Part shown: piece after piece, positions 61,330 to 64,000 of the stretch
How positions within the stretch are numbered: the first letter of the stretch is position 1
How the letters are laid out: every line of letters starts with the position of its first letter
Source of the DNA: DASXMT01 sp963803065
GTDB taxonomy: Bacteria; Actinomycetota; Acidimicrobiia; Acidimicrobiales; RAAP-2
DNA length: 64,000 nucleotides
Assembly: GCA_963803065.1 (NCBI GenBank)
Contig: CAWDKW010000014.1
Coordinates: forward strand, 62,001 to 126,000
Direction of reading: 5' to 3'
Notes under the pieces: generated by a model
Told to the model about the DNA's origin: nothing
The model's database searches: none
Seen by the model: only the letters and a program-made list of their open reading frames with translations
Translations under genes and position numbers: made by a program

Positions 61330-62538
61330 ATGAGCGAAGACATCTGGATCCTCGGGATCCACATGACCAAATTCGGCAAGCACCCCGACAAGGACGTGGT
61401 CGACCTGGCAACCGAGGCGGCCCTCGGGGCGCTGGCCGACAGCGGCGCGTCGATGGCCCAGATCGGGGTGCTGGCCGCCGGCAACCTCATGGGCGCGTCC
61501 GGCGGCATCGGGCAGCAGCTCCAGAAGCAGATCGGGCAGACCGGCATCCCCGTCTACAACGTGGCCAATGCCTGTGCCACCGGAGCCACCGCCCTGCGCA
61601 CGGCGATCATGGCCGTCAAGGCGGGCGAGGCCGATTATGGCATGGCCGTCGGAGTCGAGAAGCTGGCCGGAGCCGGGCTCCTGGCCGGGGGGTCCAAGAA
61701 GGCCGACGCTGCCACCTGGACACCAAGCGGTCGCTACGGCGCTGTCGCCGGCATCGACGGGCGGGTCGGGACCGAGACCATGCCCGGGGTGTTCGCCCAG
61801 ATCGGCATGGAGTACCTCTTCGGGAATGAGTACGACGGGGCGGCCTTCGAGCTGTTCGCCCGGATCAGCGAGAAGAACCACGCCCACTCCACCCTCAACC
61901 CCCTGGCCGCCTACACCAAGGCGATGTCGCTCGAGCAGATCATGGGCGACGTCATGATCGCCTACCCCAACACCCGGCCCATGTGCTCGGCCAACTGCGA
62001 CGGCGCCGCCGCCGCCGTCGTCGTCGGCGACTCGACACTGAAGAAGCTGTCGAAGGAGCAACAGCGCCGGGCCGTGAAGGTGTCGGCGTCGATCCTGACC
62101 ACCGACCCGTGGGAAGAGGCCTGCCAGGTGCTGCCCAACGTGAACACCCTGACCAGAAACGCCGCCCGGCAGGCCTATGAGCAGGCCGGCGTGGGGCCCG
62201 AGGACCTCGACCTCGTCGAGCTGCACGACTGCTTCGCCACCGCCGAGCTGGTCCACTACGACAACCTGATGCTCTGCCCGCCCGGCGGCGCCGTCGACTA
62301 CTTCGAGTCGGGGGCGACCTTCCGGGACGGCGCTACCCCGGTGAACGTGTCGGGTGGCCTCGAGTCCAAGGGCCATCCCATCGCCGCCACCGGCATCGCC
62401 AACATCTGGGAGGTCTGCCATCACCTCCGGGGCGAGGCCGGTGATCGTCAGATCGAAGGGGCGTCCGTGGGGCTGGCCCAGGTCATCGGGCTGGGGTCGG
62501 CCTGCGGCGTGCACATCCTGGAAAGAGCGGCGGCCTAG
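61330..62538 (+). CDS. Thiolase family protein / lipid-transfer protein (SCP-x type)
   Basis: 402 residues. Cys82 in NACATGATAL is the expected nucleophile; HDCFATAEL and SKGHPIAATG carry the two later catalytic His residues. The end LGLGSACGVHILE has a Cys in place of the usual CxGGG. With the DUF35 partner it probably cleaves a 3-ketoacyl-CoA or carries out a related C-C cleavage. The pair differs from the one at 5767 by keeping the nucleophile. Confidence 0.92.
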   Translation: MSEDIWILGIHMTKFGKHPDKDVVDLATEAALGALADSGASMAQIGVLAAGNLMGASGGIGQQLQKQIGQTGIPVYNVANACATGATALRTAIMAVKAGEADYGMAVGVEKLAGAGLLAGGSKKADAATWTPSGRYGAVAGIDGRVGTETMPGVFAQIGMEYLFGNEYDGAAFELFARISEKNHAHSTLNPLAAYTKAMSLEQIMGDVMIAYPNTRPMCSANCDGAAAAVVVGDSTLKKLSKEQQRRAVKVSASILTTDPWEEACQVLPNVNTLTRNAARQAYEQAGVGPEDLDLVELHDCFATAELVHYDNLMLCPPGGAVDYFESGATFRDGATPVNVSGGLESKGHPIAATGIANIWEVCHHLRGEAGDRQIEGASVGLAQVIGLGSACGVHILERAAA

Positions 62539-62551
62539 CTGCTCGGGAAGG

Positions 62552-62941
62552 TCAACCTTCACCGCTCATCTGGGCGGTCACCTTGGCCAGGTCGAAGTAG
62601 TCGCGCCACGCACCGATCCGGCCGTCCACCACCTCGAACACCCCCATCACCGGAATGGGAGCCTCTGCACCCCCAATGGTGAACACGTCCGTTCGCTCGG
62701 TGAGGACGGCGTTTCCCTCCACGGCCAGGTGACGGATGTCGAAGCGCAGCGCTGTGCACATGCCCATGAACATGGCCAGGGCCTCGATGGTGGCGTCCAG
62801 GCCGACCGCCGGCTCCATGGGCATGTTGTGGTAGACGACGCCATCGGTGAAGAAGGGCCGGAGACCTTCGGCGTCCATCCCCGTGACCGCATCGCAGAAG
62901 CTGCGCACCACGTGCTCGGGACTGTCGGTGGCTGTTCCCAT
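62552..62941 (-). CDS. Limonene-1,2-epoxide hydrolase-like / SnoaL-fold protein
   Basis: 129 residues from ATG 62941 with an AGGAGGG site. The N-terminal helix SPEHVVRSFCDAVTGMD, then VVYHNMPMEPAVG (Tyr-x-Asn as in limonene epoxide hydrolase), and WRDYFDLAK near the end (Asp) fit the LEH group better than general SnoaL. Such enzymes open epoxides or bind steroid-like ligands. It is convergent with the thiolase gene. Confidence 0.85.
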   Translation of the reverse strand: MGTATDSPEHVVRSFCDAVTGMDAEGLRPFFTDGVVYHNMPMEPAVGLDATIEALAMFMGMCTALRFDIRHLAVEGNAVLTERTDVFTIGGAEAPIPVMGVFEVVDGRIGAWRDYFDLAKVTAQMSGEG

Positions 62942-63012
62942 GGCGCCCTCCTGGGCTCGACGGCTGGGGTCAGTATAGAGATCGCACCCGACTCCGACCG
63001 TATGCTTCCCCC

Positions 63013-63810
63013 ATGTGGATCGGCACCGAGCAGGCACGGGTGGTGGGCAGCTTGATCGAGAAGCGGTTGACCACCCCGCAGCACTATCCCCTGACCCTGA
63101 ACGCCTTGGTCCTAGCCTGCAACCAGTCGTCGAACCGCGATCCAGTGGTGGACTACGACGAAGCGGTGGTCGAGTCGGCGTTGTCGCAGTTGAGAGAACA
63201 GCACCTGGTCCGGTTCGTGCTCCCGTCGCACGGACGATCGGTGGTGCGCTACCGCCACGTGCTCGACGAGGTGCTCGGCGTGGACGACCGGCAGCTGGCC
63301 CTGTTGGCGGTGCTGTTGCTGCGCGGTCCGCAGACAGTCGGTGAGCTGCGGACCCGGACCGAGCGGATGGTCGCCTTCGAGGACCTGGGCTCGGTGGAGC
63401 ACGACCTGGAGCTGATGGCCGAGCTGGGCGACGGTCTGGTCGAACGCCGAGGGCGCCGTCCGGGACAGAAGGAAGAGCGCTGGGTGCAATTGCTGGCCCA
63501 GGGTGCCGATGCGGCCACAGCCGATGCGGCCACAGCCGATGCGCCCACAGCCGATGCGGCCACAGCCGATGCGCCCACAGCCGATGCGCCCACAGCCGAT
63601 GCGCCCACAGCCGATGCGGACGGTCCCGGCCCCCAAATCGGGCGACCCTCGGTGGGAGGGCCCGAAGGGTCCTCGGGTGCTCGGATGCCGTCAGCCAACC
63701 CTCCGACGGGACGCCTCGCCGACCTCGAGTCCGAAGTCCACGCCTTGCGCTCCGAGCTCGAAGCGTTGCGCTCGGAGCTCGCCCAGTTGCGATCGAGCCT
63801 GGGCGGCTAG
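63013..63810 (+). CDS. YceH/DUF480 family protein with expanded pentapeptide insertion
   Basis: 265 residues. The N-terminal two winged-helix domains match DUF480 (ARVVGSLIEKRLTTPQHYPL, then SLNALVLACNQSSNRDPVVDYDE in similar form). After about residue 165 come seven A-[A/P]-T-A-D units (residues 167-201), then a Pro/Gly linker and a heptad-like C-terminus (ADLESEVHALRSELEALRSE). The function of YceH is unknown. The repeat is encoded by 15-bp tandem units. Confidence 0.9.
   Translation: MWIGTEQARVVGSLIEKRLTTPQHYPLTLNALVLACNQSSNRDPVVDYDEAVVESALSQLREQHLVRFVLPSHGRSVVRYRHVLDEVLGVDDRQLALLAVLLLRGPQTVGELRTRTERMVAFEDLGSVEHDLELMAELGDGLVERRGRRPGQKEERWVQLLAQGADAATADAATADAPTADAATADAPTADAPTADAPTADADGPGPQIGRPSVGGPEGSSGARMPSANPPTGRLADLESEVHALRSELEALRSELAQLRSSLGG
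63508..63612. repeat. 15-bp tandem repeat in the yceH-like gene, seven units
   Basis: GATGCGGCCACAGCC and its variant GATGCGCCCACAGCC alternate from 63508, giving seven in-frame units. They encode the A-[A/P]-T-A-D array. The period keeps the frame, so copy number can change without breaking the gene. Confidence 0.92.
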
Positions 63811-64000
63811 CCGAGGACCTCGCGTACGTACCGGGCGATCTCCAGATCCTCGCGGGCATGGACGACAAGAACGGCTGGGACGTCCCCTGTCGCCGACACG
63901 AGGCTGTCCCCCTCGAGCCTTCGATTGCTCGATGGTGCCAGCCTCAGTCCCAGAAAGGTGAGCCCCGCGCACACGTCGGCTCGCAAGATGTCCGAGGCCT
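63807..64000 (-). CDS. ackA: Acetate kinase, C-terminal part (runs off right edge)
   Basis: The last 63 codons of a leftward gene end with TAG at 63807-63809, overlapping the yceH-like stop. The visible residues ASDILRADVCAGLTFLGLRL, an insertion ending LVSATGDVPA, and VLVVHAREDLEIARYVREVL match the C-terminus of acetate kinase. The enzyme makes acetyl phosphate from acetate and ATP. The rest lies beyond the window. Confidence 0.75.
   Translation of the reverse strand, partial: ASDILRADVCAGLTFLGLRLAPSSNRRLEGDSLVSATGDVPAVLVVHAREDLEIARYVREVLG

Noticed and set aside
63691..63972. Leftward open frame at the right edge antisense to the end of the yceH-like gene
   Set aside because: A different minus-strand frame (ending at 63807) has acetate-kinase residues to its last codon; this one is a shadow.

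Overview
The DNA is very GC-rich, densely packed and strongly codon-biased, with many GTG starts and many 1-4 base start/stop overlaps. The gene set (four DxH-type amidohydrolases, CaiB/BaiF CoA-transferases, thiolase/DUF35 pairs, GAF-ANTAR regulators, LytR-CpsA-Psr, bPH2-domain pairs, a TIGR-type phosphonate cluster) fits an actinobacterium. An acidimicrobial soil or aquatic lineage is my inference; there is no rRNA in the window to prove it. I saw no tRNA, rRNA, integrase, insertion sequence or CRISPR array.

Region 1 (1-14.4 kb) is CoA-thioester and ring catabolism: a partial amidohydrolase divergent from a TetR regulator, an acyl-CoA synthetase, a solitary Tat-exported oligopeptide-type binding protein, an amidohydrolase, a tightly coupled thiolase-like/DUF35/double CoA-transferase operon, a class II aldolase coupled to another amidohydrolase, a true thiolase and a quinone-reductase-like enzyme. 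Two matching palindromes (171-185 and 2596-2610) suggest that the TetR protein controls its own gene and the fadD/binding-protein divergent promoter.

Region 2 (14.5-21 kb) holds a secreted alpha/beta hydrolase and then a phosphonate-catabolism set: a phosphonate monoester hydrolase/sulfatase, a PhnZ-like HD oxygenase, a FAD oxidoreductase and a PhnX-like HAD hydrolase. A tyrosine-phosphatase-like gene with a PHO-box-like upstream repeat follows. Region 3 (21-23.6 kb) is a signalling set: two GAF-ANTAR proteins, an RsbW-like kinase and a STAS antagonist, with two overlapping, mutually exclusive hairpins ahead of the second ANTAR gene. Region 4 (23.8-41 kb) is general envelope and metabolism: lipase-like operon, YdbS/YdbT-type membrane proteins, LCP cell-wall ligase, dienelactone hydrolase, MFS exporter, patatin, SDRs, NfeD/SPFH pair, GabT-like aminotransferase, PPK2, glyoxalase-like and pentapeptide-repeat proteins.

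Region 5 (41-49 kb) has a secreted esterase, five 37-bp hairpin-bearing tandem repeats upstream of an amidohydrolase gene, a molybdopterin oxidoreductase/cytochrome b pair and an osmoprotectant ABC importer. Region 6 (49-57 kb) is the most unusual: an NHLP-type RiPP precursor (nitrile-hydratase-like leader, GG cleavage site, 17-residue core without Cys), a branched-chain-type binding lipoprotein, and an HlyD/C39-peptidase-ABC/ABC export operon. Both ABC genes carry a single-base frameshift. No recognisable RiPP-modifying enzyme lies nearby. Region 7 (57-64 kb) has a cyclase-family hydrolase, an aldo/keto reductase, a COQ4-like protein, a second DUF35/thiolase pair, a limonene-epoxide-hydrolase-like protein, YceH with an internal pentapeptide expansion, and the C-terminus of acetate kinase at the right edge.
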